Shown here one piece after another: positions 46,450 through 59,950 of a stretch of DNA of 64,000 nucleotides (position 1 is its first letter; each line of letters opens with the position of its first letter). This DNA comes from Geomonas limicola (GTDB lineage: Bacteria; Desulfobacterota; Desulfuromonadia; Geobacterales; Geobacteraceae), in contig NZ_BLXZ01000004.1 of assembly GCF_014193675.1 (NCBI RefSeq), positions 124,001-188,000 of the forward strand, given 5' to 3'. A program made the position numbers and the translations under genes. The notes below the pieces were generated by a model. The model was not told the origin of the DNA and searched no databases. It worked only from the letters and a program-made list of their open reading frames with translations.

Positions 46450-47589
46450 TCAGGAGTCCTGGCGGCCCTTGTGGGGGATGGTGATGGTCACGCGGGTACC
46501 CAGCTCGGGCTCGCTCTCGATACCGATGCTGCCGCCGTGCATCCGGATGAACTCCCGGGCGTAGAAGAGCCCGAGGCCGAACCCGCGGATCTGACCGCTC
46601 TGGCTGGCATCCTCCTGGTAGAACTTCTCGAAAACCTTGGGGATGGCGTCCCGCGCGATGCCGATGCCCTGGTCCTCGACCACGATCCGGTTGATCTCCC
46701 CCTCGTCCTGCAGGGTGACACGCACGGTGCCGCTTTCCTTGGAGAACTTGATCGCGTTGTCGATGACCTGCTGCAGGGCGAAGCTGAACTTCTCCCGGTC
46801 CAGCATGACCTCCTGCCCCGGCTCCACCTGGACCTGCGGGGTCACCCCGTGCTTGTCGGTCCACTCCTTCGAGCTGGTAACGAGCTTCGGGATGAGCGAG
46901 CTCAAGTCGCAGGGCTCCAGGCGCAGCGCCCCGCCGGAGTCCATCACGGTTGAGAAGGTGAGCAGGTCGGAGACCAGTTGCCCGAGGTAACAGGCCTCCC
47001 CGTAGATGAGCCCCATGTGCTGGCGGACCATCTCGTCGCTGGGATCGTAGACCCCGGCGGCCAGGTTCTGCAGGAAGAGCGATATGGTGGTGATCGGGGT
47101 GCGGAACTTGTGCGAGATGATGGACAGGAAGTTGGTCTTCAACCGGTCCAGGTTCTTCAGGTTGGCGATCTCTTCCTTCAGCGCCTTTTTGACCAGCGCC
47201 TTGTCGACCGCGCTTTTCAGCTGCAAGAGGTTGAGTGGCTTGGTGATGAAGTCGTCGGCGTCCGCCTTCAGCGCCTTCAGGATCAGTTCCTTGTCGGCGT
47301 AGCCGGTCATGATGATCACCACCATGGTCGGCTCCTGCTCCTTGATGCGCTTGAGCAGCTCCAGCCCGTCCACCTTGGGCATCATCACGTCGGTGAGGAT
47401 GGCGTCGATGCCGCCGCGCTCGAAGATCTGGAGTGCCTCCTCGCCGTTGGCCGCTTCCACCGCATGGTAGTCGTGCAACGCCCGCATGCAGAGGTCGCGG
47501 ATGACCGCCTCGTCGTCGACGATGAGGATGGTCTTCTTCTCCTTGTCCTTCAGGAGCGCCAGGTCGGAGTTCTGGGTGAGCTGGAACAT
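46450..47589 (-). CDS. Receiver-histidine kinase (REC-HisKA-HATPase)
   Basis: A soluble protein of 379 residues with a receiver domain first (ILIVDDE, Asp67 in ILTDVMMP, TKPL) and then a kinase. The phospho-acceptor His160 is in SHKFRTPI, with Lys instead of the usual Glu after the His. Catalytic blocks are VIDNAIKFS (N), DQGIGIARD (G1), FEKFYQ (F) and GFGLGL (G2). There are no membrane or PAS segments, so input comes through phosphorylation of the receiver. Partner proteins are not adjacent. It sits between alaS and argB on the minus strand. Confidence 0.92.
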   Translation of the reverse strand: MFQLTQNSDLALLKDKEKKTILIVDDEAVIRDLCMRALHDYHAVEAANGEEALQIFERGGIDAILTDVMMPKVDGLELLKRIKEQEPTMVVIIMTGYADKELILKALKADADDFITKPLNLLQLKSAVDKALVKKALKEEIANLKNLDRLKTNFLSIISHKFRTPITTISLFLQNLAAGVYDPSDEMVRQHMGLIYGEACYLGQLVSDLLTFSTVMDSGGALRLEPCDLSSLIPKLVTSSKEWTDKHGVTPQVQVEPGQEVMLDREKFSFALQQVIDNAIKFSKESGTVRVTLQDEGEINRIVVEDQGIGIARDAIPKVFEKFYQEDASQSGQIRGFGLGLFYAREFIRMHGGSIGIESEPELGTRVTITIPHKGRQDS

Positions 47590-47731
47590 AAATAATTCCC
47601 GTCGGTTGAAAAAGGGACGACGCCTAGATTGACAGTTTCCAGCGATTCTGCAATTTCAAGGAAAACGTTTCCTGCCGGGAGTACGGTCGAGATCGATCAC
47701 TCAACCTCAACCGTGACCTCAACCCGTTTCT

Positions 47732-50359
<2,628 letters not shown>

Positions 50360-50369
50360 AAGCTAACCT

Positions 50370-50831
50370 CTAGTCGATGGATTGATAATTCAGTGCCGCG
50401 AAGATGGCGCGCAGGCTGAAGCCTTTGCGGCTCAAATACCCCACCACCTTGCGTTTTTCCTTGTCCGGCGCGCTCTTCACGTCGAAGCTCGCGAAGCGCC
50501 GCTCGATGGTCTCCCGCAAGAGCTCGCCCTCGTCGAACTCCTGGTCGAGCTCGGCCAGGGTCTCCCGGATGATCGCCTCGGCCACGCCGCGGCGCGCCAG
50601 TTCCTGCTTGATCCGGCTGCCGTAGCCCCGGCCGTTTCTCAAGGCGCTCGTCGCATAGCTGCGCGCGAAGCGGGCGTCATCCAGGTAGCCCAGCTCCTTA
50701 AGCCGTACCACGGTCTCCTCGACCCCTTCGCTGAACCCCTTCTCCTTGAGCTTTCTTCTCAGCTCCGCTTCCGAGTGGTCACGCAGGGTGAGCACGCGCA
50801 GGGCGCTCTCCATCGGGGTGCTGGTAGCCAC
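50370..50831 (-). CDS. recX: RecX regulatory protein
   Basis: A modulator that inhibits RecA filament growth. The product is 153 residues, built of three-helix RecX repeats (LRDHSEAELRRKLKEKGF, LGYLDDARFARSYA, GYGSRIKQELARRGV). The start GTG at 50831 directly follows the pilT stop; an ATG at 50813 is an alternative. It lies downstream of recA with pilT in between. Confidence 0.92.
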   Translation of the reverse strand: MATSTPMESALRVLTLRDHSEAELRRKLKEKGFSEGVEETVVRLKELGYLDDARFARSYATSALRNGRGYGSRIKQELARRGVAEAIIRETLAELDQEFDEGELLRETIERRFASFDVKSAPDKEKRKVVGYLSRKGFSLRAIFAALNYQSID

Positions 50832-51983
50832 CTAGAACTTCTCGATGATCAGTTCGCCGTCTGCCGCGGCGGGTTCCGCCTCGGCGAAGTTGTCCCAGTT
50901 GGAGTCCGAGGTGGAGGAGATGCCGGAAATCTTGAGCGCGAAGTCGTCCGGGTTCGAGGACTGCCTGAGCGCCTCCTCGTAGGTGATGAGCCCCTTGGTC
51001 AGAAGCCCCATGAGCGACTGGTCGAAGGTCTGCATGCCGTAGCTCGTGTACCCCTGGGCGATCGCCTCCGGGATCTGCTTGGTCTTTTCCTTGTCGTCGA
51101 TGCAGTCCCTGATGCGCGCGGTGCCGATCATCACCTCGACGGCGGGAACACGCCCCTTGCCGTCGGCGCGCGGCACCAGGCGCTGGGAGATGACCCCCTT
51201 CAGGATCCCCGAGAGCTGCATGCGCACCTGGCGCTGGTGGTAGGGGGGGAACACCGAAATGACGCGGTTGATGGTCTCTGCCGCGTCCAGGGTGTGCAGC
51301 GTGGAGAGCACCAGGTGGCCCGTCTCGGCGGCGGTGAGCGCGGTCTCGATGGTCTCGTAGTCGCGCATCTCCCCCACCAGGATGACGTCGGGGTCCTGCC
51401 TTAAGGCCGAGGTGAGCGCCTTGCCGAAGGTGAGCGTGTCGAACCCCACCTCGCGCTGGCTGATCAGGCTCTTCTTGTCCTTGTGCAGGTACTCGACCGG
51501 GTCCTCGATTGTGATGATGTTGCAGGTCCGGTTCTCGTTGATGTAGTCGATCATCGAGGCGAGCGTCGTCGACTTGCCGCTGCCGGTGGTGCCGGTGACC
51601 AGGATCAGGCCGCGCTGTTCCTGGGCCAGCTTGGTGAGCACCGGCGGGAGGTTCAAGGCCTCCAGGCTCGGGATGGCGATCGGGATGGCGCGCAGCACCA
51701 GGGCGACGGTGCCGCGCTGGGCGAAGGCGTTAACCCTGAAGCGACCCAGGCCGGGGACGCCGTAGGAGAGGTCCACCTCGTAGGACTCCTCGAAGATCCG
51801 CTTCTGGCGATCGTTCATGATGCCGAAGGCCATGGTGCGCACTGCATCGGCGGAGAGGCGCTCCGCGTTGGGGATGGCGCGCAGCCTGCCGTCGATGCGG
51901 ACGATGGGAGGGACGCCCGCCTTCAGGTGGACGTCCGACCCCTTCGCTTTCATGGCTATGGTGAGGATCTCGTTGAGTTCCAT
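50832..51983 (-). CDS. pilT: PilT-family twitching-motility retraction ATPase
   Basis: Hexameric ATPase that powers type IV pilus retraction. The product is 383 residues with an N-terminal PAS-like domain (GSDVHLKAGVPPIVRIDG), Walker A GTTGSGKST near residue 130, the Asp box TIEDPVEYLH, Walker B DVILVGEMRD and the His box GHLVLSTLHT. The C-terminal tail is longer than in minimal PilT. AAGG precedes the ATG. No other pilus gene is nearby, and several PilT paralogues are usual in this group, so its exact role is open. Confidence 0.94.
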   Translation of the reverse strand: MELNEILTIAMKAKGSDVHLKAGVPPIVRIDGRLRAIPNAERLSADAVRTMAFGIMNDRQKRIFEESYEVDLSYGVPGLGRFRVNAFAQRGTVALVLRAIPIAIPSLEALNLPPVLTKLAQEQRGLILVTGTTGSGKSTTLASMIDYINENRTCNIITIEDPVEYLHKDKKSLISQREVGFDTLTFGKALTSALRQDPDVILVGEMRDYETIETALTAAETGHLVLSTLHTLDAAETINRVISVFPPYHQRQVRMQLSGILKGVISQRLVPRADGKGRVPAVEVMIGTARIRDCIDDKEKTKQIPEAIAQGYTSYGMQTFDQSLMGLLTKGLITYEEALRQSSNPDDFALKISGISSTSDSNWDNFAEAEPAAADGELIIEKF

Positions 51984-51994
51984 GGTGGTTTACC

Positions 51995-52993
<999 letters not shown>

Positions 52994-53157
52994 GCAGTAT
53001 CTCCTGTCGCCCCGTTCGGGGGCGTCGTTGGTGGTTGGGTCGCGGGTAAAAATTCTGCCAAAAGTAGCACGAAATGCTGGGGTGTTTCAAGTTTCGTCTG
53101 AATTTTCTTTCAGCGGAGCGCTCCGGCGGATCTGACTGAACGGAGCGGTCGGTGCAG

Positions 53158-55152
53158 CTAAAACAGTGCCGGCTGAATGGCCTCCTGCTCGAGCGGCAGC
53201 ACCACGAAAAAGGAGCTCCCCTGGCCGCTTTCCACCCAGACCATGCCGCCGTGCGCCTCCACCATCCCCTTGACGATGGCAAGCCCCAGCCCCGCCCCCT
53301 TCCCCACGAAGCGCCCCTGGCCGCTCGAGTGGTGTCGGATGTCGCCTACCTCGTAGAAGATCTCGAAGATGCGCTGCTGGTCTTCGGCCGGCACGCCGAT
53401 CCCCTGATCGCGCACCTCGACCTCGAGGTAGCAGCGGTCGCCGCAGCGCTGCAAGAAGTCGCTGTTGAAGCGCTCCAGGGTGGCGCTGCGCGCCTTCAGC
53501 ACGTCGCTTTCCACCACCCGCCCGGTCACCTCGATCTCGCTCCCCTCGGGGCTGAAGCGCATGGCGTTCAAAAGGAGCTCGCTGAAGACACGCTCCAGGT
53601 ACTTCCAGTCGCCGTCGAAGTAGGGGAGCCGGTCCAGCGCGGTGAGCTTCAGGGTCTGCCGCTTCTCCAGCAACAAGGGCTGCAACTGGGCCTTGAGCTC
53701 CGCGAGCGAATCGTCGAGGTGCAGGGCACTGGTCGCCAGTTCGTCGCCGCGCGCCTCCAGTTTCACCAGCTTCAAGAGGTCGGCTACCAGCTCCTTGAGG
53801 CGCAGCCCGCCGTCGCGCACCATCCCCAGGACCTGGTCGCTCTCCGCACCAAGCTCCTGCTGCAACAGGTGCTCGGCACCCGAGATGATGCTGGTCAAGG
53901 GGGTGTTGAACTCGTGGGAAACCATCCCCAGGAACTGGTTCTTCATCCGGTCCATGCGGCTTAATTCGATGTTCGCCTGCTCCACCAGGGCGAGGTTCTG
54001 CTTCAGCTTGGTCTCGGAAAGCCCCAGGTTGTGGCTGCTGCGCTCCAGAAGGTGGTAGGAGCGCAAGAGCTCGGCGCTTTTCCAGTTGAGCTCCTCGAAG
54101 AGCCGGTGCTGGCCGATGACGCTCCCCAGCTGGGTTCCCACGCTCCCCAGGAAGCGGAGCTCTTCGCTCGTGTAGTCGCGGTGCTCGGCGTGGAAAAGGT
54201 GCATGACGCCGATCGGCTGGTTCTGCGCCAAAAGCGGCACCACGGTCACCGCCTGCCACCCCTCGCCGGCCGCGGCCTGCGCCAGCGGCGCCTGCGGGTC
54301 GAGAATGCGCACGCCCGCTGCTGCCGGCGGGGTGGCGGCAAGCTCGGCGAGGATCTCCCCCTGCACCTGGGGCGCCAGCATCTGCGCGGCCACCAGCTTG
54401 GGCGCGGCTCCCTCGTCCTGCAAGAGGTAGAGGGCACCGCCGCCGGCCTTGAGCAGTTCCAGGGTCTCGGTCAGGGCCACCTGGAGCACCTCTTCGATCC
54501 GGGGCCCCTGGTTCATCCCGACCAGCACGTTGTTCAGGATGGAAAGCTCGCGGTTGCGCTGCCAGATCTCCTGCTCGGTGCGCACCTTCTCGGTGATGTC
54601 GCGCACGATGCAGTGCACCAGCTGCTCGGTCCCCAGGTCGATGACCCGGGCGTCGATCTCGCCCAGGAAGACGGAGCCGTCCTTTTTCTGGAAGGTGAGC
54701 CCGTCGGACTCGGTGGCCCTGCCGTGGCGGTTCAGGCGGTTTATGAGGGCGCGGAAACGCTCCTGGTCGCAGGGATGCACCAGGTCGCGCCCCCACATCC
54801 CGGGGAACTCGGGCTTGGAGTAGCCGAAGAGTTCCACCCCCTTGCGGTTTACCTCCTGGAGGCGGGCGGTTTCGGCGTCGAGGACGAAGATGGCGTTGCC
54901 GGCACCTTCGAGGAGGCTTTTGTAGCGGCGGGCGGTCCTGGAGAGCTGCTGCTGCATGCCGCTTATCTCGTTGCGCAGGCCGGAACTCAGGCGCTCCTCG
55001 CGGCGCCTGAAGGCGGTCCAGAGCATGAGGATCGCCTGGGCCAACAGGACGATGGCGGCCAGGTGCACCCAGCCGGGCAGGGGGGTGAGCCGTTCCGCCA
55101 CCAGAAGCAGCAGGTCGGCCACGATAAAGAGGATGAGGGTCGCAATGTTCAA
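53158..55152 (-). CDS. Membrane PAS-GAF sensor histidine kinase
   Basis: A 664-residue sensor. Two N-terminal membrane helices (about 3-20 and 28-46) are joined by a short loop, so it hardly senses the periplasm. A PAS domain (about 78-190), a GAF domain (about 215-350), a HisKA helix with SHEFNTPLTS and an HATPase domain (ELLLNAMRF, DQGIGVPAED, GAGLGLAIV) follow. There is no receiver and no adjacent regulator gene. The start is TTG at 55152, preceded by AGGTAG. It lies between cinA and recA on the minus strand. Confidence 0.9.
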   Translation of the reverse strand: MNIATLILFIVADLLLLVAERLTPLPGWVHLAAIVLLAQAILMLWTAFRRREERLSSGLRNEISGMQQQLSRTARRYKSLLEGAGNAIFVLDAETARLQEVNRKGVELFGYSKPEFPGMWGRDLVHPCDQERFRALINRLNRHGRATESDGLTFQKKDGSVFLGEIDARVIDLGTEQLVHCIVRDITEKVRTEQEIWQRNRELSILNNVLVGMNQGPRIEEVLQVALTETLELLKAGGGALYLLQDEGAAPKLVAAQMLAPQVQGEILAELAATPPAAAGVRILDPQAPLAQAAAGEGWQAVTVVPLLAQNQPIGVMHLFHAEHRDYTSEELRFLGSVGTQLGSVIGQHRLFEELNWKSAELLRSYHLLERSSHNLGLSETKLKQNLALVEQANIELSRMDRMKNQFLGMVSHEFNTPLTSIISGAEHLLQQELGAESDQVLGMVRDGGLRLKELVADLLKLVKLEARGDELATSALHLDDSLAELKAQLQPLLLEKRQTLKLTALDRLPYFDGDWKYLERVFSELLLNAMRFSPEGSEIEVTGRVVESDVLKARSATLERFNSDFLQRCGDRCYLEVEVRDQGIGVPAEDQQRIFEIFYEVGDIRHHSSGQGRFVGKGAGLGLAIVKGMVEAHGGMVWVESGQGSSFFVVLPLEQEAIQPALF

Positions 55153-55226
55153 GGCAGCTACCTGTGACAGCGAGATCCGTTATGAGATCCGGGGCTCCCC
55201 CCGGTGGTACCCGTGAGTCTTCTGGC

Positions 55227-56456
55227 CTAGTTCCCGGTGCTCAGGCGCCGGCGCAGCCAGTTGAGCGCGGTGAAGCAGGTGATCGAGCGGACCCGCTCCC
55301 GGTCGCCGGGGAACTGGTGCCGCTTGGCGCGGCAGCCTGCCGCGTCGGCCAGCGCGATGTACACCGTTCCTACCGGTTTCTCCGCGCTCCCCCCCTCGGG
55401 GCCGGCGATGCCGGTGACCGAGATGGCGATAGCGGCGCCGCTTGCCGCCCGGGCCCCTTCTGCCATGGCAAGCGCCACCTCCTCGCTCACCGCGCCGTGT
55501 GCGGCGATGAGCTCCGGCGCCACGCCGAGCAGGCGGCTCTTCGCCTCGTTCGAATAGCTGACCGCCCCTTCCTTAAACCAGGCGGAACTCCCTGCGGTCC
55601 GGGTGATCCGCTCGGCGATCATCCCGCCGGTGCAGGACTCGGCCAGCGCGAGCGTCGCCCCGCTCGTTGTGAAGAGCTCCGCGAGCACCGAGTCGAGCGT
55701 TGCCTGGTCTTCGGCGAAGAGGTGGTGCGCCATCCGCCCGCGCAGCGCCTCGAGCGCCGCCTGGTGCTCGGCCGGGTAGGCACCGGGGGTGCGCAGGATC
55801 AGGTGGATCTCCGGGAACTTGACGCAGTAGGCGAGCTGCACCGGGGACCCCGCGGGGAGCACCCCCTGGAGTTCCGCCGCGGCAACCGCCTCGGGGAGGC
55901 CGAAGATCTTCAGGGTGCTGCGCAGCGCGGGGGTGACGCCGCTCGCCTCGAGGAGCGCCGGGAGCACGGTCTGCTCCACCATCGGCTTCATCTCGAAGGG
56001 GACGCCGGGCATGAAGTAGCAGTCAGCCCGGCCGATGCTCACCCGAAAGCCGGTGGCGGTGCCGTTGGGGTTCGGGATCAGGCCACACCCTTCGGGAAGC
56101 TGGGCCTGGCGGTCGTTCAAGGGGTGCAGCTCACGGTTCAGGCGTTTGGCGAATTCGGCCAGGTGCGCCTGGGCCTCGGGGGAGTGGATGAGCGGAACCC
56201 CGGCGGCGCGTGCCGCGGCGGCCGAGGTCAGGTCGTCCGGGGTCGGTCCCAGGCCGCCGGTCGCCAGCACCACGTCGTACACGGCACCGAGTTCGCCGAG
56301 TGCTGCCACGATGGCCTCCTCGTCGTCGCCGACCATCAGGTGGCGCTCGGTGCGCAGCCCCAGGTCGAAGAGCCGGGTGGCGAGGTAGCTCTGGTTGGTG
56401 TCGGTCACCTCGCCGCAGATCAGCTCGTCGCCGATGGAAAGGGTGGCTACCTTCAT
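55227..56456 (-). CDS. cinA: CinA-family protein (competence/damage-inducible; NMN deamidase domain)
   Basis: The product is 409 residues with two domains: an N-terminal MoaB-like COG1058 domain (LSIGDELICGEVTDTN, ATGGLGPTPDDLT) and a C-terminal CinA domain (LALAESCTGGMIAERITR) that in other bacteria deamidates nicotinamide mononucleotide in NAD recycling. Its ATG overlaps the pgpA stop (ATGA). It belongs to the larB-larC-pgpA-cinA unit and lies near recA, with which cinA is often associated. Confidence 0.94.
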   Translation of the reverse strand: MKVATLSIGDELICGEVTDTNQSYLATRLFDLGLRTERHLMVGDDEEAIVAALGELGAVYDVVLATGGLGPTPDDLTSAAAARAAGVPLIHSPEAQAHLAEFAKRLNRELHPLNDRQAQLPEGCGLIPNPNGTATGFRVSIGRADCYFMPGVPFEMKPMVEQTVLPALLEASGVTPALRSTLKIFGLPEAVAAAELQGVLPAGSPVQLAYCVKFPEIHLILRTPGAYPAEHQAALEALRGRMAHHLFAEDQATLDSVLAELFTTSGATLALAESCTGGMIAERITRTAGSSAWFKEGAVSYSNEAKSRLLGVAPELIAAHGAVSEEVALAMAEGARAASGAAIAISVTGIAGPEGGSAEKPVGTVYIALADAAGCRAKRHQFPGDRERVRSITCFTALNWLRRRLSTGN

Positions 56457-56902
56457 AAGAACCTCAGCACCAGGTGCAGGCTCAGGCAGGCGTAGATCCC
56501 GGCCACGATGTCGTCCAGCACCACGCCGAAGCCGTTTTTCAGGGAGCGGTCGAACCAGCGCGCCGGCTGCGGCTTCACGATGTCGAAGAGGCGGAACAGG
56601 AAAAAGCCGGCCAGGACCGCCTGCCAGGTCGCGGGGGCGGCCGTCATGGTCACCAGGTAGCCGGCGACCTCGTCGATGACGATCTTCCCGGAGTCCTTCT
56701 CGTGGAAGACCTCCTCGGCGAGACCGGCGGCCCAGCAGGAAAACAGGGTGAAGGCGAGCGTGGTGAGGAGGTAGAGCGGCAGGGAGAGCCGGGAGAGCGC
56801 GAGGTAAAAGGGGATCGCGCCGAGCGTGCCGACGGTGCCGGAGGCGAACGGGGAGAAACCGGTACCGAACCAGGTTGTGGAAAGGATCACGAAGCGCCTC
56901 AT
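56453..56902 (-). CDS. pgpA: Phosphatidylglycerophosphatase A
   Basis: Inner-membrane phosphatase making phosphatidylglycerol, 149 residues with about four helices. Conserved blocks are PFASGTVGTLGAIP, DEVAGYLVTM and FDIVKPQPARWFD. I chose the ATG at 56902, overlapping the larC stop by 4 nt; the frame is open to 56980. Translationally coupled to larC and cinA. Confidence 0.94.
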   Translation of the reverse strand: MRRFVILSTTWFGTGFSPFASGTVGTLGAIPFYLALSRLSLPLYLLTTLAFTLFSCWAAGLAEEVFHEKDSGKIVIDEVAGYLVTMTAAPATWQAVLAGFFLFRLFDIVKPQPARWFDRSLKNGFGVVLDDIVAGIYACLSLHLVLRFL

Positions 56903-58056
56903 CCCTGCCAGGTCTCCCTCTCCACGGTGCGGTACACCTCGATGAGCGGCAGCCCCTTCTCGAGCGCGATGCGGCGGCACTCTTCGAACTCCGGGGTGAT
57001 GCGTCCGTTACCCAGAAGCTTCACCTTGAGCTTCCCCAGCGAGGTCTCCCGCTCCTCGACGCGGCGCTCGAGGGTGATCCGCTGGACCGGGTAGTAGCGC
57101 AGCCCGATGGCGCTCGACTCGGCGAGGATGAGGCCGGAGAGGCGCTCCAGGTCGCCGGGGTTCGCGAGCACGCTCACCAGGGTGCCGGGGCGGTTCTTCT
57201 TCATCTGCAGCGCGGTGAAGCTCACGTCGAGAGCGCCGGCCTCCAGGAGCCTTTCCATGAGAAAACCGAGGAGCTCCGGGGTCATGTCGTCTACCTGGGT
57301 CTCGAGGACCAGCACCTCACCGGCACGGGTGGTCTCCTCCAGGTCGCCCAAAACCAGGCGGAGCAGGTTGGGGAGCTCGGCGAACTCCTTCTCGCCGGCG
57401 CCGTAGCCCAGTCGCTCGACGGTCATGGCCGGGGGGGGGCCGAAGCTCTCGGCGAGTGCCGCGACGATGGCGGCGCCGGTCGGTGTCACCCTTTCACCCT
57501 CGCCGACGTCGGCGGTGAGCGGAATACCCTTCATGAGGAGTGCGGTGGCGGGAGCCGGTACCGGCAGCCGGCCGTGCGCGGTCCAGACGAAGCCGCGCCC
57601 GAAGGGGAGCCCCGAGGAGTAGACCTTCTCCACCCCCAGGTAATCGAGGCCGATGGCGGTCCCCACGATGTCGACGATGGAATCCACCGCCCCCACCTCG
57701 TGGAAATGCACCCGCTCGAGCGGGACGCCGTGCACCTGGGATTCGGCCTCGGCCAGCCGGCGGAAGATCTTCTGGGCGAGTGCCTTCGCCCCGGGCTTGA
57801 GCGGCGCCTCTTCGATCATCCGTGCGATGGCGCTGTAGTGGCGGTGCGGCTGGTCTTCCTCGGCGAGCCGCACCCTGAAGCCGGTGCCGGAAACCCCGTG
57901 ACGCTCGGCCGGGACGCTCTCCAGGGTGTATCCGGTGAAGGGGAGCTTCGCCAGTTCCTCGCGCAACACCGCGAGCGGCAGCCCCAGTTCCAGGAGCGCC
58001 GCCACCGTCATGTCGCCCGCGATCCCGGCGAAGCAGTCGAAATAGATGACCTTCAT
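56899..58056 (-). CDS. larC: Nickel-pincer cofactor insertase LarC
   Basis: Inserts nickel into the pyridinium-3,5-bisthiocarboxylic acid mononucleotide cofactor of lactate racemase-type enzymes, using CTP. The product is 385 residues, one continuous frame (in some lactobacilli it needs a frameshift). Conserved blocks are [10 protein letters not shown] at the start and [17 protein letters not shown]. Its ATG overlaps larB by 4 nt. larE and larA are not in the window. Confidence 0.93.
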   Translation of the reverse strand: MKVIYFDCFAGIAGDMTVAALLELGLPLAVLREELAKLPFTGYTLESVPAERHGVSGTGFRVRLAEEDQPHRHYSAIARMIEEAPLKPGAKALAQKIFRRLAEAESQVHGVPLERVHFHEVGAVDSIVDIVGTAIGLDYLGVEKVYSSGLPFGRGFVWTAHGRLPVPAPATALLMKGIPLTADVGEGERVTPTGAAIVAALAESFGPPPAMTVERLGYGAGEKEFAELPNLLRLVLGDLEETTRAGEVLVLETQVDDMTPELLGFLMERLLEAGALDVSFTALQMKKNRPGTLVSVLANPGDLERLSGLILAESSAIGLRYYPVQRITLERRVEERETSLGKLKVKLLGNGRITPEFEECRRIALEKGLPLIEVYRTVERETWQG

Positions 58057-58808
58057 GCCCTGTCCCTGTTGATCAGGCTGGCCGCGTAGGCCGCGCCGAA
58101 ACCGTTATCGATATTCACCACGGTGACCCCGGCCGCGCAGGAGTTCAGCATCCCCAGGAGCGCCGCGACGCCGTTGAAGGCCGCGCCGTAACCGATCGAG
58201 GTCGGCACCGCGATCACCGGCTTGTCCACCAGTCCGCCGACCACCGAGGGGAGCGCCCCCTCCATGCCGGCTACCACGATGACCACCGAGGCCTCGCTCA
58301 AAAGGTGCCGGCGCGACAAGAGGCGGTGCAGCCCGGCCACACCCACGTCGAAGAGCTGCTCGACCTCGTTCCCCATGAGCCGCGCGGTGAGGACCGCCTC
58401 GGCCGCCACCGGGATGTCCGAGGTACCGGCGCAGACCACCAGGATCTTGCCCCGCCCGCGGTTTACGATGGGGTTTTTCTCGATGCTGAGGGCTCGCGCC
58501 TCGGGGTGGTACTGCGCTTCGGGGAAGAGCTCCTTCAGTTTGCGCGCCTTGGCCCCGTAGACCCGGGTCGCCAGCACGTTGGATCCCTTGTTGATAAGCG
58601 CCGTCATGATGGCCTGCATCTGGGCCACCGTCTTGCTCTGGCCGTAGATTACCTCGGGAAACCCCTGGCGCAGCGCCCGGTGGTGGTCCACGGTGGCGCA
58701 CCCAAGGTCCTCGAACGGGAGATGTTTCAGCGTCTCCAGCGCTTGGCTCACTTCGAGGGTGCCGTTGCTTACGGCTTGGAGGATTTTCTCTATGTTTGCC
58801 TGCTCCAT
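58053..58808 (-). CDS. larB: Nickel-pincer cofactor synthase LarB
   Basis: Carboxylates and hydrolyses nicotinic acid adenine dinucleotide to the pyridinium-3,5-dicarboxylate precursor. The product is 251 residues with a C-terminal PurE-like (AIR carboxylase) domain: [29 protein letters not shown] and [12 protein letters not shown]. First gene of larB-larC-pgpA-cinA. Confidence 0.94.
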   Translation of the reverse strand: MEQANIEKILQAVSNGTLEVSQALETLKHLPFEDLGCATVDHHRALRQGFPEVIYGQSKTVAQMQAIMTALINKGSNVLATRVYGAKARKLKELFPEAQYHPEARALSIEKNPIVNRGRGKILVVCAGTSDIPVAAEAVLTARLMGNEVEQLFDVGVAGLHRLLSRRHLLSEASVVIVVAGMEGALPSVVGGLVDKPVIAVPTSIGYGAAFNGVAALLGMLNSCAAGVTVVNIDNGFGAAYAASLINRDRA

Positions 58809-59028
58809 GCTCTGAATGGTTCCTCCGAATGCTCAAAAGCGGGGTCAAGGCTACCACATCGACGGATTTTTCGCTGCAAAAAATGACTACGCTACAACAC
58901 AGGCCAAAGCCTGGTGACAGTGGCGTGCCGCCTGGGTCTCAGGTGCCATATTTTACAGCCAAAGGAAAGGTGCCGAAGCAAGTGGCACGAGGATGGGTGA
59001 TTTCGGCAGATGGTACTACGCTCGTGCA
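58809..59028. other. Intergenic region upstream of larB
   Basis: About 220 bases between larB and the PilZ gene. No gene, riboswitch or clear promoter recognised; GEMM-type consensus strings are absent. Confidence 0.35.
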
Positions 59029-59742
59029 TCAGAGAGTGTCCCGGAGCTCCTTGAGGATCTCCAGCTGACGCTGGTTGACCAGGCCCGCCAGAAGCTGCTC
59101 GGTCTGCTGGTCGTGCTGGAACCGGAAGGCGCAGCGAAAGGGGGCCGCGTCGCCGGAACAGTGTACCAGGGTGCAGGGGATGCGCGTGCAGTTGGGGAGT
59201 CCAGTCGCCTTGTCGATGATCTTCAGCTCGACCCGCAGCTCCCTCGCCTGCTCGATGCTGACGCGCACCAGGGTGTTGATGCAGCAGCCACCCAGCGAGA
59301 TGTCCTGCACCGCTCCGGAAATCCGGTCCGTGCCGCAGTGCAGGATCACGCCGATCGGCTTGTGCAGACGCACCCGGACGGTCTGGCGGTTTTCCGCCTC
59401 CAGTTCGACACTGGAGAAATCCCAGAGCCGGACCAGGTTGCGCCGGATGTCGATGCTTTCCAGCCTGCCGTGCACGGCCTTTTCCAGGTAGGGAGCCCGG
59501 ATGAAGACCTCGTTGCACTGGGCGATGGCCGCGAGCTGCAAGTTACTCGTGCTGAGCTCGACGTGGTGACCCCGGATCTCGCAGATGCTGGCGGGGTGGG
59601 TGATGGGGAGTTCCTTGTAGATGTTGATCAGGGTGAGGCTTGCCTCGGGCTGTTCGGCCTGCAACTGCTGCAGCACGCCGACGATGCGCTGCTGCTCGTC
59701 GTAGGCCGGTTCCTGGCTCTGCTGATCGCTGTTCAGGGTCAT
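59029..59742 (-). CDS. PilZ-domain protein (putative c-di-GMP receptor)
   Basis: A soluble protein of 237 residues. An N-terminal YcgR-like beta domain (about 30-115) is followed by a PilZ-like domain with RQTVRVRLHKPIG and the DISLGGC motif (D/N-x-S-x-x-G). The first PilZ motif is RxxxR-like only in part (RQTVRVR), so c-di-GMP binding is likely but unproven. The start codon has a weak Shine-Dalgarno. It sits downstream of the diguanylate cyclase gene, about 210 nt away, on the same strand; a functional link is plausible. Confidence 0.85.
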   Translation of the reverse strand: MTLNSDQQSQEPAYDEQQRIVGVLQQLQAEQPEASLTLINIYKELPITHPASICEIRGHHVELSTSNLQLAAIAQCNEVFIRAPYLEKAVHGRLESIDIRRNLVRLWDFSSVELEAENRQTVRVRLHKPIGVILHCGTDRISGAVQDISLGGCCINTLVRVSIEQARELRVELKIIDKATGLPNCTRIPCTLVHCSGDAAPFRCAFRFQHDQQTEQLLAGLVNQRQLEILKELRDTL

Positions 59743-59829
59743 GGCGGCAACTCGCTGTCTGCAGGCTAAGGCTTTGAAATGATGTGAGGTAGTGGCAGGA
59801 ACGGCAGGGATCGGCGCACGACGTACCTA

Positions 59830-59858
59830 AGTATATGCTAATGATAGTTCTTTTCCAG
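59830..59858 (-). promoter_or_regulatory. Possible promoter of the PilZ gene
   Basis: On the minus strand TATACT (59835-59830) is a good -10; CTGGAA 17 nt upstream is a weak -35. Confidence 0.35.
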
Positions 59859-59950
59859 CGGCGAGAGAAATTTTCCCGCCGACCTGGACGTCAGAATCGA
59901 GGGGAGGGGGGCGCGCTACGGAGGGGGCGGGACGCAGCCCGAGGCGCTCT

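Noticed and set aside
52994..53157. LexA box upstream of recA
   Set aside because: GGTT and ACC-like strings occur but not in the spacing known for Geobacter-type LexA sites.
58809..59028. GEMM (c-di-GMP) riboswitch near the PilZ and cyclase genes
   Set aside because: No GGCAAACC or ACGCAAAGCC consensus string is present on either strand.
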